Assembly (NCBI RefSeq): GCF_041296385.1
Contig: NW_027184084.1
Location: forward strand, 1,488,001 to 1,552,000
Direction: 5' to 3'
DNA: 64,000 bases
From: Aphelocoma coerulescens
Lineage: Eukaryota; Chordata; Aves; Passeriformes; Corvidae
This document shows, one piece after another, positions 10,055 to 20,497 of this stretch. A program made the translations under genes and the position numbers. Numbering within the stretch: position 1 is the stretch's first letter; every line of letters begins with the position of its first letter. The notes below the pieces were generated by a model. The model made no database searches and had not been told where the DNA came from. It saw only the letters and a program-made list of their open reading frames with translations.

Positions 10055-10553
10055 TGCGCGCTCGTATTGGAGTTTTTTGGACTATGTTTTCCACTTGTAT
10101 CTTGTCTGGATCGACACTGCCAGGCAAAATGCTTTCCCTTCTTGCAGATAGAGCAGCGATCTGGTGCTTGTGCACCCCTCTTGAGTTCTGGCAGTTCTTC
10201 ATGATATGGCCGGGTTTTTTACAGAGATAGCAAGGTCCTGAAGTTACCGCAGCTTGCATAACCGCCATAGTGTTGCCTTGTTGCTGGGAGTTCAGATGCA
10301 AGGCAGCCAGGATTTCAGTAAGTTTTTGGTCTCGGGCTTCTGCCTGTGCTGCCTGTGCAGCTGCTTGTGCTGTTTGAGCTGTCAGAGCCCTCTCAATTTT
10401 TTCTTCTAGAGCTTTTCCAAGTTCATTTGCTTGGATAGTTGCCACCTGCTGTGGACCTCCTATTTTGTTACAGGCATCAGTCATCTCAGGCACTGTGGGT
10501 CTTTCCCAGAGTTTTGATAACTTTTCTACATTCTGCATTGGCATTATTCTCAA
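10041..10553 (-). pseudogene. gag: ERV-B Gag: capsid end and nucleocapsid
   Basis: 170 codons. The first part repeats the end of the capsid (a MRIMPMQNVEK-like helix), then an Ala/Gln-rich helix (TAQTAQAAAQAAQAEA). One zinc knuckle follows, CYLCKKPGHIMKNC, which fits CX2CX4HX4C. The minus strand reads CAAAAAACT near the end, but the run is not aligned as a canonical slippery site in this frame. The capsid frame at 10486-11625 joins it through a frame change near 10500-10550. Confidence 0.85.
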
Positions 10554-11625
10554 TAATGTCCCGTATCATTATTGGGCGAGCTATGTCGTCACTGCATTGC
10601 CGTTCTGCTGCTTGGATGACCCGGTCCACAAATGTGGTGAATGGTTCAGACAACTCTTGGCTAATGAGGTTATAGGCTTTTTCAAAACTTCCTGCAGGCT
10701 GAATTTGCAAGAAGGCTTTGCGAGCCATCTTTTTGATGTCATCTAATGCTGTTTTGGGTAAATTTACTTGATTGTCATTTTGATCATCAGGATGGTCACC
10801 AGTCCGCTTAGATAGGACAAGGGTACGAAGGTCTGCATCAGTACTTTGTTTATAAGTGGCTAGCACCCCTGCAAGCAGTCTCTTCCATTTGAGTTCCCAT
10901 AACATATATTGTGAGTCTGTGAGAATTATGCTAGCAAGATTTTTACAGTCATTTGGTGTAAGTGTATGTCCTTCTAGGGTACTTTTCAGCAGCTGCTTAA
11001 AATATGGGGAGCAGATACCACTGTCCTTTATTGCTTTCCGCAGCTCTTTAATCTCATGGTGTGGGATAGCTTGCCATGTTCTAGGTCCACCAGCTTGCTG
11101 GCTGAATAGTACAGGCATAGCTAGAGGATTCAGATTTTCCTCTTTGCAAATCTGGCATCTGACTTCATGCCAGTCTGTTAATTGAAAATTATTAAAACAT
11201 TTTTGGGAGTTTTCTACTTTTGGGATTAATGCGGGCGAATTTTCAGGGTTTAGTGTCTCATTTTGGGTTGAGAAATCTGTCCCAAACACCGGGGGGATTC
11301 CGGAGCTGTTTGGGAATAGACTTAATTCTTTTTCGGAATTGTTTTGTGTTGGGATTAAGGGGTTGACATTTGCAGGGGCAAGATAGTTCTCAGTCTGTCC
11401 TGTATTTATTAAAGCAGGTGTCCTATTCCACTCTCCCCCTCCTCGTTGCACGGTTTGAGTGCCTGGTTGTGGTGGCGTAGGCGGTTGGTGATACAAAATA
11501 GTCCCATTAGGTGCCAGGAGAGCGGAGGGTGATAGCGCGGATGCGGGCGTGATTCGGTGCTGCTTGGGTTGGCTCCGGGATGCGGCGGCGGAGGCAGGGA
11601 GGCAGACGGCGGAGGGACAGGGCAA
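10486..11625 (-). pseudogene. gag: ERV-B Gag capsid region
   Basis: 379 codons. After a Ser/Pro/Asn-rich stretch comes the capsid. Its N-terminal domain includes YFKQLLKSTLEGHTLTPND and YMLWELKWKRLL, and the C-terminal domain has the major homology region around EPFTTFVDRVIQAAERQC. The capsid resembles that of ERV-C (27180-27750). It is in a different frame from the proline-rich segment upstream, so at least one frameshift separates them (between 11409 and 11625). Confidence 0.87.
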
Positions 11626-13106
11626 GGCGATGCGGGATACTGCTGCAGTGGTGCTGTGTATAAATTCGGCGGCGGCGGAGGCAGCGCAGGGGGTGCGGGT
11701 GGCTGTATTAAAGGCGAGGTGAAAGCTGTGGGGGGTGGCGGCGGGGCCGCGGGAAGATAACTGCTGTGTGCGGCTAGTCCCGGGAGCAGTGCTGGGGCTG
11801 GAGGGGTGTGAGCCAAGTGATAGCGCTGGTCCGGGGGTTGCAGCGATTGCGCATGCGTGGGTTGCGTCATCAGGTCAACGTGGCGGGTTATGATGGCGCC
11901 TGTCTGTATGTCGGGCTCTCCGGGGAGAGCGGGAGGTGGCAGGGCTGCGGAACCAGGGGTTGGGACTGCGGTCGCGGTCGAGGAAGGGGGCGACGGGACG
12001 GTCATAGATGCAGGTGGCGGCGGGCCCGCGCTATTGAGCAGCTGAGAAGCGGGAGGCTGCGGTGGAGGCGGTGCGACCCGGCCTGGGGCCACGGAGGCGG
12101 GTGGCGGTGGCAGGGCTGCCCCGTCGGCAGGAGATGATCCCGGGGCTGCGGGAGGCGAGAGGGCCGGCGTGGAGGCGGCGGGAGTATGTTGCGGTGGGGC
12201 CATGGCGAACGGTGGGCCAGGCGGTGGCTGGACCGCGGCATGCTGCCGCTGGGAGCTTGTAGGCTGGGCTGGTGTGGCTGCCGGCGCGGCGGTGCCGGGA
12301 GACGGGGCTGGAGCAGCGGCAGGCACGGGAGAGGCAGCAGCCATCTGTGTAGGCGCTGCAGCGCCGGCACCAGGTGGCTCGCGGGGCTGGGGCGCTCCGT
12401 GTCCCACGGACGCGGACGGGACGTTGGCCACCACCGGCGCCGTGTCGGTGGCGGCGAGGGGGACCTGGGGGGCTGGAAGAAGGGTCGCCGCCTGGCTTTG
12501 CGGGCGGCCGGCTTTGCGGGTGGCTACAGCCATAACAGGCGCGGCTGGGGGATCGGTAGGACCCGTAGGTGGCAGGGGAGCAGCCGCTGGCCCCGCGGAG
12601 CTATCGGTGGGGGGCGGGGCCACCATGATGCCAGCAGCGGGGGGTGGGGTAACAATGAGGGCAGCAGTGGGGGGTGGAGCCGCGATGACGGAAACAGTGG
12701 GGGGGCACGTGGGGGCGGGGGCAAGGGGCGGGGCCGCGATGACGCTGGCGGACGGGGTGGGAGGAGCGAGGGACGGGGCCGCGAAGACGCTGGAGCCGAG
12801 GGCGGGGACCGCGGGAGCCGGGGCAGCAGGGAGGAACGGGATGGGGGGGGCGGGGATGGGGGGAGCGGTGGGGGGGGTCGTAGGGTCCGGTGGGGCAGGG
12901 GTGACGGCTGCCGGGACAGCGGGGGCGGGGGGCGGGGCGGCACGAGTCAGTCGGACCGCGGCTACCGGAGCCGCGAGAGGCGGGACAGCAGGGACTAACG
13001 GGACCGTGGGGGTGGGGATGACGGGGGCGGTGGGGGGGGGCCGTGGGGTCCGGTGGGGCAGGGGTGACTGGTGCAGAGACCGCGGGGGGGTCGGGCGGGG
13101 CGGCAC
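11409..13106 (-). pseudogene. gag: ERV-B Gag proline/alanine-rich region
   Basis: 565 codons made almost wholly of Pro, Ala, Ser, Val and Thr, lying between matrix and capsid. The segment is GC-rich and open in several frames, so only its position inside gag and its match in composition to the end of the matrix ORF support it. PPPP runs and a PPPPPNLYTAPLQQYP stretch near the C-terminus could act as late-domain-like sites (inference). The region is several times longer than the matrix-capsid spacer of well-known betaretroviruses. It contains a 162-bp tandem duplication near 12885-13136. Confidence 0.7.
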
Positions 13107-13521
13107 GAGTCAGCCGGACCGCGGGTACCGGAGCCGTGAGGTCCGGTGGCGGGGCGGGGGCCGTGCCCCGTTGCAGGCTCGCGGCGGCAAGGGGCGGGCT
13201 CGCAGCATGAGCGGGACCCGGCGGGGTGGCTGCTGCGGGCGGCGCCTTTGCGGCAAACAGCTCCATGAGCGCTCTGCAAGCCGGGACCAGCTCCACGGCA
13301 GCCATATCCCGGCGGGAGATATTATTAAAGAGCTTAACCCCAACTGTGTCCCAGAAGTCTCTTGTAAAGACGGCTGAACGGTCAGCATTTGGGAAATTAA
13401 TCAGAGTCCATTCTAAGAGGTTTTTTAGCTCCTGTTTAGGTAATTGACTTGGACCGGAGCTTAGTAAATACTTAAGTTGCTTATAGAGATGTCTGTCATG
13501 GGCAGAGTGAGTTTGTCCCAT
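12601..13521 (-). pseudogene. gag: ERV-B Gag matrix
   Basis: The start MGQTHS at 13521 has Gly-2, fitting N-myristoylation. About 90 residues of helical matrix follow (LYKQLKYLL, ELKNLLEWTL, FWDTVGVKLFNNI, PACRALMELF), and then Pro/Ala-rich sequence. The matrix resembles the ERV-K matrix at 46410-46814. The biologically relevant frame probably leaves this ORF near 13100 for the 11409-13106 frame. A GTGAGT splice-donor-like sequence lies just upstream (about 13538-13543 on the minus strand). Confidence 0.87.
12885..13136 (-). repeat. 162-bp tandem duplication in ERV-B gag
   Basis: The text from about 12885 recurs from about 13046, for example a cggcacgagtcag motif at 12939 and 13101. A period of about 162 bp keeps the frame, so 54 codons are repeated imperfectly in the proline-rich region. 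Confidence 0.7.
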
Positions 13522-13644
13522 TATTGACCAGTATGATACTCACCTAGATGTCGCAGGGGCAGAGTCCTTAGTCAGAGGTCCGTCGTGGGGGGCTGGCCAG
13601 GCTCTCCACACGGTGCTCAGGACGCTGCTGTCGGGTCCCTCCTC

Positions 13645-14040
13645 AGAGCTCCGGTTTTAGGCGTCGCTTGGCAACGACTTTCCGTGCTCGGGACCTCGCA
13701 GGTGGGTCTCCACTCAAGAGTTCCAGTGCGGGCGGTGCTAAGCAATACCCGCCTGTGCTCGGGCGCGCAGCAGGGTCCCTCCTAAGAGCTCCGGTCGGCA
13801 CTGCTTAGCAGCATGGCCGTGCTCGAGGGTTGCTGCGGCAAACTTCCTCAAAGAGCTCCAGGTAGCCGCTGCGCAGCAGTGGCCGTCTGTGCTCGAGGAC
13901 TGCCAGGCAATTTCCTCCCTCCGAGAGCTCCAGGTGATCGCTACGAAGTAACGGGTCCCCGTGCTCGAGGGCTGCCTCGGCAGAGTTATAGAGCTCCGGC
14001 TTTACGCTGCGCAGCAACGGTATGCCGTGCTCACGACACG
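13645..14040 (-). repeat. Six-unit tandem repeat in the ERV-B 5' leader
   Basis: An AGAGCTCC-like box recurs at 13645, 13717, 13785, 13852, 13924 and 13990, with spacings of 66-72 bp. Each unit also carries a GTGCTCG box about 38-40 bp later (13684, 13755, 13819, 13888, 13961, 14028). The array fills most of the leader between the primer site and gag. Function is unknown; the position overlaps where packaging signals or an IRES would be expected. Confidence 0.85.
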
Positions 14041-14121
14041 TTCCAGGTGGCTATAACTGGTCTTTTAGTTACCGTCCATGGAGAAGTCTCCCACAGGTGG
14101 AAAAAGCTGAATCGGGCCTTC

Positions 14122-14139
14122 AGTCACGTTTGGGCGCCA
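14122..14139 (-). other. Primer-binding site of ERV-B
   Basis: Minus-strand TGGCGCCCAAACGTGACT begins 3 nt inside the 5' LTR. The first 10 bases match a tRNA-Lys-type site and the rest less well. Confidence 0.7.
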
Positions 14140-14142
14140 GTC

Positions 14143-14792
14143 TGTAGAAACTGATCGGGGTGGGGGGGGGTTCAGTCAGGCCCGGACGGAGACGGACGGA
14201 CGGAGACGAGAGATCTCTATAAGCAGGTCTTGGGGCACGCTGTTTATTGCAAAGGGCGTGGGTACAAGGGCACTGCTTAGAGCTGCCAGCTGCAGCTCAG
14301 AGCAGGCCCAAGGTGTAGGAGGGAGAGAGAGAGAGTGAGCAAGAGACTAAGAGCAAGTAAAAGAGAAGAGCTAAGAGAGCGAGGTCCTTGTTACAATACA
14401 ATAAATCATCTTCTGTACTGAATATTCTGATTCTCACTAGCCAATCTAATACAAGGTACAAATCCTATAGCATTTACATACAGCCTATAAGAGTTATTGC
14501 ATTACCATAGAGTGTTACATTTTAACTTCTAAAAACTACTCCTTGGACCCCTTCTGCTGAGCTAGTAGGGTCTGCTCTGACCCTTGGACCTATCTGCAAG
14601 CAGAGGGTATTGTCTAATCAAGAGGGGATTACCTTCAGTTGGTTATACCATTGTTTTCTAGTTGTTCAGTAACTAAGACTTTATATCTCAAAGGTGGCCT
14701 TCATTTCGATGTCGCTTATAGTTTTCATATTCCCGAAATCTTTTGTTAGGCAATCATATTTATAAGGCTTTCCTGTTTCATCTTCCCCAACA
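14143..14792 (-). repeat. 5' LTR of ERV-B
   Basis: 650 bp. On the minus strand it starts TGTTGGGGAAGATG and ends TTTCTACA. AATAAA is read on the minus strand near 14241-14246. The outer end is confirmed by a related solo LTR at 33462-34142, which ends with the same ttcccaaca motif. Confidence 0.82.
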
Positions 14793-15489
14793 AGTGTCAA
14801 GGCAGAACAACTACACTTGAGCCACTAAATAGCTGTACCTATTAGAAAAACTGTTACGTTTGTCCATAATGAAATATCCACAATAAAATTAAATGTCAGA
14901 GCTGGTACAGGTCCATCTGCTTCTGCAGTGGAGAACCATAAATAACTTCCATGATAACAGTAATGAGGGAGTGAGGAAAGGAATGCTTGATTGATGAATG
15001 GCTAAAACCTAACATGGGCCTCACGCAGAAACCCTTGTAAATCATGCAATGTGTTAACATCAGGTTTTAGAGCTAATTGCTATTTTCAAGGAGGATTCTA
15101 CCAAACTTTCCAAGAGGCTACATAACAATAGGTAATGGTCTGAGGGCATCAAGAAAGGAAATACTTTTCCCAGTATACAAGTTTCTAACAGAGCAAAAAT
15201 TCAGTATTAAGTCAATCCAGTCAGACTTTCAAGTCAAAATTCTCAAAAAGGCAGTATACATTTTACATGAAAAGTTGTACCAATCATGCAATATATGAGC
15301 ATTTCTGTTGAAGAAGTTCAAACCTTGCTAAGCAGCCTCAAAGCAAGGAATTACGTAATGCTACTGGCATGCAAAAAGACAGTACATCCACACCACTTAG
15401 CCTTGAATCTCTCCAATAAACAATCCTGTCAGAATTTACAGCTTACTGAAAATAAAATTTACTTTTAACAAAAGCCAAAAATGTTCCTG
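14793..15489 (-). pseudogene. Old pol remnant, copy 1
   Basis: The part from about 14860 to 15110 reads leftward as decayed RT thumb (an LKPDVNTLHDLQ-like stretch) with many stops. The part 15110-15489 is AT-rich with no recognisable coding. The whole strip is homologous to 24668-25087 joined to 32577-33060, so both are copies of one old repeat. It ends abruptly at about 15489 against gag of a different element. Confidence 0.6.
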
Positions 15490-16072
15490 AACCGTGGGGG
15501 GAGCTGGCAGCGGAAAAGCCGCTTGTGTAGGAGCTGTGGCTGATGAAGCAGTGGCGGGAGAGGCATCCTGCAGAGCAGCTGCTGGGGAGGGGGGAATCCC
15601 TGGGCTGTTTCGGTTACAGTGGCACGGTGGGCGGCAGCCGAGAGACCACGCCATGGCTCCACTCATCCACAGGCAAGGGTAGATAGAGTGGATTTATGGG
15701 AGCGGGAGGAGTAGGGCACCCCACTCCAGGACTTTCAGCACGGGGCTCACGACCAACCTCGGCTGGCACCCTGCCACACAGTTCACCACCAGCTCCAGCC
15801 ATGTGTGTTGTCGTGGAGCCATCCGCCCCTCCCTTCTGCTCCTTCACCCTGCTCAGACCCTCTGCATCCGCAGAGTTCTGCCACTGCGAGTCCCGCTCCT
15901 TTTTTACAGTTTTCAAGGTTTCCAGCACCACCCTCCAGGTAATCATCAAATTTTTGGCAGTCTCATTCACACTAAATGCATTTGCAGAGGTAGCTTCCAA
16001 ACCCTGGCTCTTGCACCATAATAACAGGGTTTTAAAGGTATGCTTATCTTCTTGGGATTCATTAGCTCCCAT
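15490..16072 (-). pseudogene. gag: Class II ERV Gag N-terminal fragment
   Basis: Starts MGANESQEDKHTFKTLL at 16072 and runs through a helical matrix (LMITWRVVLETLKTVKKER), then a Gly/Pro/Ala-rich segment, changing frame near 15614-15666. A Gly-2 start and a C-terminal proline-rich run fit matrix plus spacer. It is lost at 15490, where it abuts an old pol remnant. A tRNA-Trp-like primer site at 16243-16260 and an LTR to the right fit a 5' end of an alpharetrovirus-like provirus. Confidence 0.75.
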
Positions 16073-16242
16073 TTTTTCTTTTTTTTTTTTTTCCCCAACG
16101 TTTTCCCTCAAAGGGTACTTTTACCTCAAAGGATGCTCGATCTGGATTGAGGGCTCCTTATGCTGCTTTCTGTTTCCTGGGCTACCCACCTCTGGCCGTG
16201 TTTGGGAGATGGCCTCTGGCAGGCAGCCACCTGAAGAGTTGT

Positions 16243-16260
16243 ATCACCTCGTGGTCACCA
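16243..16260 (-). other. tRNA-Trp-like primer-binding site
   Basis: Minus-strand TGGTGACCACGAGGTGAT differs at two positions from the tRNA-Trp site used by alpharetroviruses (established knowledge). It lies between the LTR at about 16269 and the gag start at 16072. Confidence 0.65.
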
Positions 16261-16268
16261 GATATCGC

Positions 16269-16690
16269 AGTTGGGGGGAGTCACGACACATATATACACT
16301 GACAACTCCAGGCAGTGGCAAAAAGCATCTTTAATTCTACAAAGCCTCTTTTATACAGTTTCTTGGTACTCATGCTGTGTCCCCATTGGCTTCTGTGTTA
16401 ACACCCCACAAAACTACTGGTTACTTGCAACTAACACCCATCTAAAACAATCTAAAGCCAATATCAACCTCCCTAGACCAGCTGTGCTTTCTACATCTGT
16501 TGTTTATGGTTTCTCACTTCTGTGGATGTTATAATTCTCATGGGTACAAACCCAATTCTCAAGGGTACAAAGTGATTGTGTCCAAGTCAAGCTCTGTGAA
16601 ACTTTCAGAGCAGCTTGTTGGTTTTCACTTGGGTATGCCACTGGATCACATCAGTAGTAATGAAGTCCCTGTAAATCGGGAGCCATTTGT
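16269..16690 (-). repeat. LTR fragment, 5' LTR of the 15490-16072 gag element
   Basis: Resembles LTR-F at 21808-22143 (shared tcttttataca, cattggcttct and ttctcatgggta segments). It carries an AATTAAAG polyadenylation-like signal on the minus strand near 16330. The left end reads agttgggg, a probable decay of TGTTGGGG. The right end is not precise. Confidence 0.6.
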
Positions 16691-16701
16691 CAGCATATGA
16701 A

Positions 16702-17129
16702 TGGGTGACTCATAAGCTGAGAGCAAAATGACTGTTTATTGCAGAGTAAAGACAGTATTTATACACTTATTGCGAGAATCTCTTTTCAGTCCTTTGCACG
16801 CAACATGGTTGCAGGCCTGTAATAAATCCATTGTCCTGACAGTTAGTTTCCTCAAGGTTTGCAGGCTTCAAAGAAAACAGGATGCCTTTCCTGTTCTCAG
16901 TGTGTAATCTACTTTCTTCCGTGCTTCCCAGGAATTTTCTGCAGTTTCAGGCTTTTTTCGTTCTCATACAGTATCTATCTTTACATATCAGCAAACCCAC
17001 AGTTTGTAAAGACAAATCTCTCTCATTCCTTTCACCAATCTGTGGAATTCCTCCCATTGTTTCTTTCAGTATCTAGCTTTTACCTATCAGCACAGTTTGT
17101 AAAGACAAATCTATCTCATTCCTTTCACT
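16702..17129 (-). repeat. LTR-N, probable solo LTR
   Basis: Has minus-strand AATAAACAGT near 16735 and two copies of an about 60-bp segment (around 16968-17033 and 17069-17129) in the U3 position. It interrupts the RNase H of ERV-E, whose frame is lost at its right edge. No clear target duplication, so the ends are approximate. Confidence 0.6.
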
Positions 17130-17502
17130 TCCACTTGGTTCCATCATAATAAGTCACTGCGGCTTCGGGGGGGTTTCCTGATCCATCTATAAACACTGTT
17201 ACGGTATTTGGAATTGGGTCTGAGGCAACGAAGGACTTACCACTTAATGGGAGAGAGTTCAGAGCCTGAAGGAGTTTGTGAGATGGTAAATGAAATTACA
17301 TTTTCCCTAAGAAATCAGCAAACGAAACAGCACAAGCTACTGAGTCTCGTAGTAGAGAATCAAATTTGTGCCTCTGTAAAGGAATCACAGTGATATCAGG
17401 ATCTTGCCATAATATTTGACAGGCATGCTGTCTACCTCTGGTAATAGCATCAAGGCACATTTCTAAACGAGTGGTTATTGTTCACTTAGAAGTATGAGGG
17501 AG
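17130..17502 (-). pseudogene. ERV-E pol: RNase H start and RT connection
   Basis: Read leftward, the segment next to the solo LTR encodes a decayed RT connection domain (RGRQHACQILWQDPD). RNase H begins near 17195 with FIDGSGNPPEA. Stops are scattered. The upstream part of the same gene is at 18681-19337, on the other side of the inserted LTR. Confidence 0.7.
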
Positions 17503-18680
17503 TGTTGGGGTTTTAGGAGTTCTTTTGGGTTTTTTTGTTCTCTTAAGGAATTTTCCCCCATATGTTTTGCTAGGAGACAGTAATGACCAGATACTTAAGA
17601 GAGACAAAAGAAGTTGCCAAGCTCAGGGGAGGGGTCCAGCTGGCTGCTCTCTCTTTTTACCAAGGGGTTTCTTGTGGAGGGCAGAGATACCACAAGGTTT
17701 GGGCTGGGGGAAGGGGTCGGGTGCAGCTCTGAGCTCTCTCTTTGCTCTCAGCATTTGGAGGGAAAGGAGGCTGCAGTCGCTGTGGGAAGAATTCACCACC
17801 ACTGCAGGGTTCTGTCTTCTGCTGTTTTCTTCTACTGTGAGTGGAGCTCTGCTCATAAGAGGGCAGTTGCACTGGGACCTTATTAACACTCTACCTCACC
17901 AAACAAAGAACCCTTTCACCATCTGCTCGGGTGCCTCAGGGGAAACCCTGGCTTCCCCAAGCCCCCTTCCCCTCCCAGGGACTCTCTCTTTCTGCCGTGT
18001 TCAGGAGCCGGACTGTTGCTGCCCAGCCCCCTGCCATTTCTTCGGCGCTGCTCTGGGTTTTCATTACACTGTAGCCCCTGCACCCCCTGCCTGCTGAGAC
18101 GTCCCGTGATTCCAGCCACAGCTGTGGAATTTCTGATACATCTCGTATACCACCTCAGGATTTTGCTCATTCCTGCCATTCCAGCTTGCTGCTTCTGAGC
18201 GTCCTGCTGGGGCACCGGGATCGACTGCCCCTGGGGATTTGTGAAGCAAGCCCCTTTCCCATTCCTTCCCATCTCGGTCAAGCTGTAATTACCAGTGTGG
18301 TCCCCAAGCTCACACGAGAGTGCCCCCTGCAGCCGCAGGGGAATCACCACACCTACCCTGCCCACCAGGAGCCTGCCAGCACCCCTGCTGTCTGTGACCA
18401 TAACTACACCAAAGGGGAAATTGCTTAAAGAGCAGGAAGAGACTGTTTATTGGGTTTTCTGGTTTTTCTTTCTTTTGTTTGTTGTTGCTGCCATTGTTGT
18501 TTGTTTGCCTTGTTATACACATACATACTAGTAAATAACTGTTATTCCTTTTCCCATATCGTTGCCTGAAAGCCCCTTAATTTCAAAATTATAACAATTC
18601 GGAGAGAAGGGGGTCATATTTTCCATTCCAGGGGAGGTCACTGCCTTCCTTAGCAGACACCTGTCTTTCAAACCAAGACA
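17503..18680 (+). repeat. Solo LTR-A (plus orientation)
   Basis: 1178 bp from TGTTGGGG to CCAAGACA with 5-bp duplications GGGAG at 17498-17502 and 18681-18685. It is an older, longer relative of the ERVL-2 LTR and the only LTR-A copy in this orientation here. It splits ERV-E pol between the WVFLP segment and the connection domain. Internal open frames on both strands are incidental. Confidence 0.9.
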
Positions 18681-19337
18681 GGGAGGAATACCCATTCTAA
18701 AAAATAAACATCATTGTTGTCTGTGGCTACCTGACCAAGAATGGCAAAAGGCTGAAAAGTGTTAATTATAAAAAGAGTCACAGGTAAATCCACAACATAA
18801 CAGGCCACATTATAGGAGCTAATTTTGTCAGCAATTATCTCAACGACAAGATGTGCCTCCTTTGTAAGTGTTTGTGCAGACAACAAATCAGTGTCACCTT
18901 TCAGCAATTTGAACAGAGGGCTCATTTCTTCATTTGTGATGCCGAACATCGGCCTAACCCAATTTATTGTGCCCAACAATTTTTCCAAATCATGTAATGT
19001 TTTTACAGAAGGCACCAGTTTCAGGGATTGTGGGTGGATAGATTTCTCACTTATATACCATCTGAGGTATTTCCAAGGTGCCATTTTTTGTACTTTTTCA
19101 GGAGCTATTTGTAAGCCACAAGATTCCAGCCTCGGAATCATATGTAAAAGGATGATGTCAAGCTCAGCTTGATGTTGTGAAGCAACTAAAATATCATCCA
19201 TATAGTGAGCAAAGCATTGCAAAACTTCTGTCTGACCAGCTCTAAGGCATTGACTACAAAAAGCTGGCAAATTGTTGGACTATTTTTCATACCTTTTGGC
19301 AAAACAACCCAATGATACCTTTTCATAGGTGCCTCAC
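18681..19337 (-). pseudogene. ERV-E pol: RT palm and thumb
   Basis: RT with HYMDDILVASQ and PWKYLRWYISEK, then the thumb (LHDLEKLLGTINWVRPMFGITNEEMSPLFKLL). The N-terminal edge holds YHWVVLPKGMKN, with one stop or frame break around 19265-19275. At 19337 it is cut by LTR-I. The reading continues beyond LTR-I and LTR-B in the fragment at 20498-20814. Confidence 0.82.
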
Positions 19338-19850
19338 TGTGCTACTTTGAAAATAAACCAGTGGGAGATCGCAAGTCAGAATTATAATTTAATAGGAAAA
19401 TTAAAATAAGTGCAATAGTACAAGAACACTGACAGAGTCAGGATACAACCTGACACCCTGTTAGTCAGGTTGGTGGTAGCAGTCCAGATGAAGTGGTCCT
19501 GTTGAAGCGGTGATCCTGTAGAAGGGTCCGGTCTTCCTCTGAAGGTCCAGTCATAGCTCTTGTCCTCTGGGAATCCAGTAGGTAGGGCCGACTGTGGTGT
19601 TCCAAACCTCAGATTATATCCAGATAGGAATTCTTGGTTCCTCCCCCTGGGCAGAGCATCTCACAATGGGATGATGTAATTTTATGAGTCATGCAGTGAG
19701 GCTAGATGGCCCATTAACAGAAGATATCTTTCTGGAGGGAGTTATCAGGGATGTGTCATGAAAGAGACAAAGAACACTGCCCCACCTGGTTTTAACAGAT
19801 GGTCATAGAATACATACTTTTGGTTGCATCTTACATTGTAACCTAAGACA
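19338..19850 (-). repeat. LTR-I, solo LTR in ERV-E RT
   Basis: 513 bp from tgtgctac to ctaagaca (plus-strand reading) with near-matching 5-bp flanks CTCAC (19333-19337) and CTCAT (19851-19855). Orientation is uncertain; a tttgaaaataaac segment lies near the left end. Only 12 bp of RT coding separates it from LTR-B. Confidence 0.65.
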
Positions 19851-19867
19851 CTCATAGTTTACACTGG

Positions 19868-20492
19868 TGTAGCGGGTTCAGTTCATAAACTGGGAGGAAA
19901 CACCAATTAAAGTGTAGTGGTTTGGTTCAAAATATCCATTGCTTACTTATTTTCCTTCTGTGAGATAAGAATTAGGAGAAAGCAAAGCAGGCTTCATCTG
20001 TTCTGGAGGAAACTTACAGCACTAAAAAAGGGTTAATCTCACCCAACCCCGCAGCTGGAGTTCACTTATCGCTGTTGGTCACATGATCTTTGCCGGGCAT
20101 CGAGACAGCCTCAGATGACTCTTTGGCCGCACTGGGGGGGAGGGAGCCAGGCCGCGCCACCTGCACAGGGCAGGGCTGGGGGGGGGGAGGCAGATGGAAC
20201 AGGGCCATGCCACAGCCGACCCGGCCGGGCCAAGCAAGGCCTGGCCTGGCCCTGCTGGGCCGCCTGCAGGCCCCCCCCCCCCCCCCCCCCCCCCCCGCTA
20301 CCTGTCCAGAAGCCGGAAGACAAGAGAGCTTTCCCGGGCTCTGTTCGTTCTTAAATGTGGATCACAGAGGCATGTTAAGCTTCTTAAGTGGCTTAAAAAG
20401 TTGCCAGTTGATAGGTTCTGTTAGGTCATAGAGGAAGCTGTAAGCACCTCTTTGCAAGAGAATCACTTCCATGGCTATGCTAAACCATGACA
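19868..20492 (-). repeat. LTR-B copy 1, solo LTR in ERV-E RT
   Basis: 625 bp flanked by ACTGG at 19863-19867 and 20493-20497. It is shorter than copies 2 (23339-24667) and 3 (34325-35710) and lacks an internal segment. A poly-C run of over 20 bases lies at about 20272-20296. The RT frame resumes exactly across the duplicated ACTGG. Confidence 0.88.
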
Positions 20493-20497
20493 ACTGG

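Larger units (their letters stand above)
6057..14792 (-). mobile_element. ERV-B: class II (betaretrovirus-like) provirus, 3' part displaced
   Basis: Reading leftward: 5' LTR (14143-14792), primer site, a repeat-bearing leader, gag, a dUTPase-like/protease region, RT-RNase H and the first half of integrase. Integrase is cut at 6057 by ERVL-1, and the rest should lie left of the window. A solo LTR-A with TACAT duplications interrupts the protease C-terminus at 8411-9319. RT carries YMDD and Gag ends in a CCHC knuckle, both fitting class II. Several frameshifts and at least one nonsense codon show that it is decayed. Confidence 0.88.

Noticed and set aside
12180..13200. A CpG island or host promoter in the GC-rich tract.
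   Set aside because: The GC richness is explained by Pro/Ala codons of gag, and no host exon is nearby.
12169..13377. Long plus-strand Gly-rich open frame of 402 codons opposite ERV-B gag.
   Set aside because: It mirrors the Pro/Ala-rich gag on GC-rich DNA with few stops in any frame; low complexity and no recognisable domain.
16081..16095. T-rich run as the tail of a reverse-inserted retroposon.
   Set aside because: It encodes the Lys run just before the gag start on the minus strand; no SINE or LINE body or target duplication accompanies it.
20272..20296. Poly-C and poly-G runs here and at 24329, 34501 and 36600 as possible structured or regulatory elements.
   Set aside because: They occur at the same place in LTR-B copies or in low-complexity gag spacers and vary in length; most simply homopolymer expansion.
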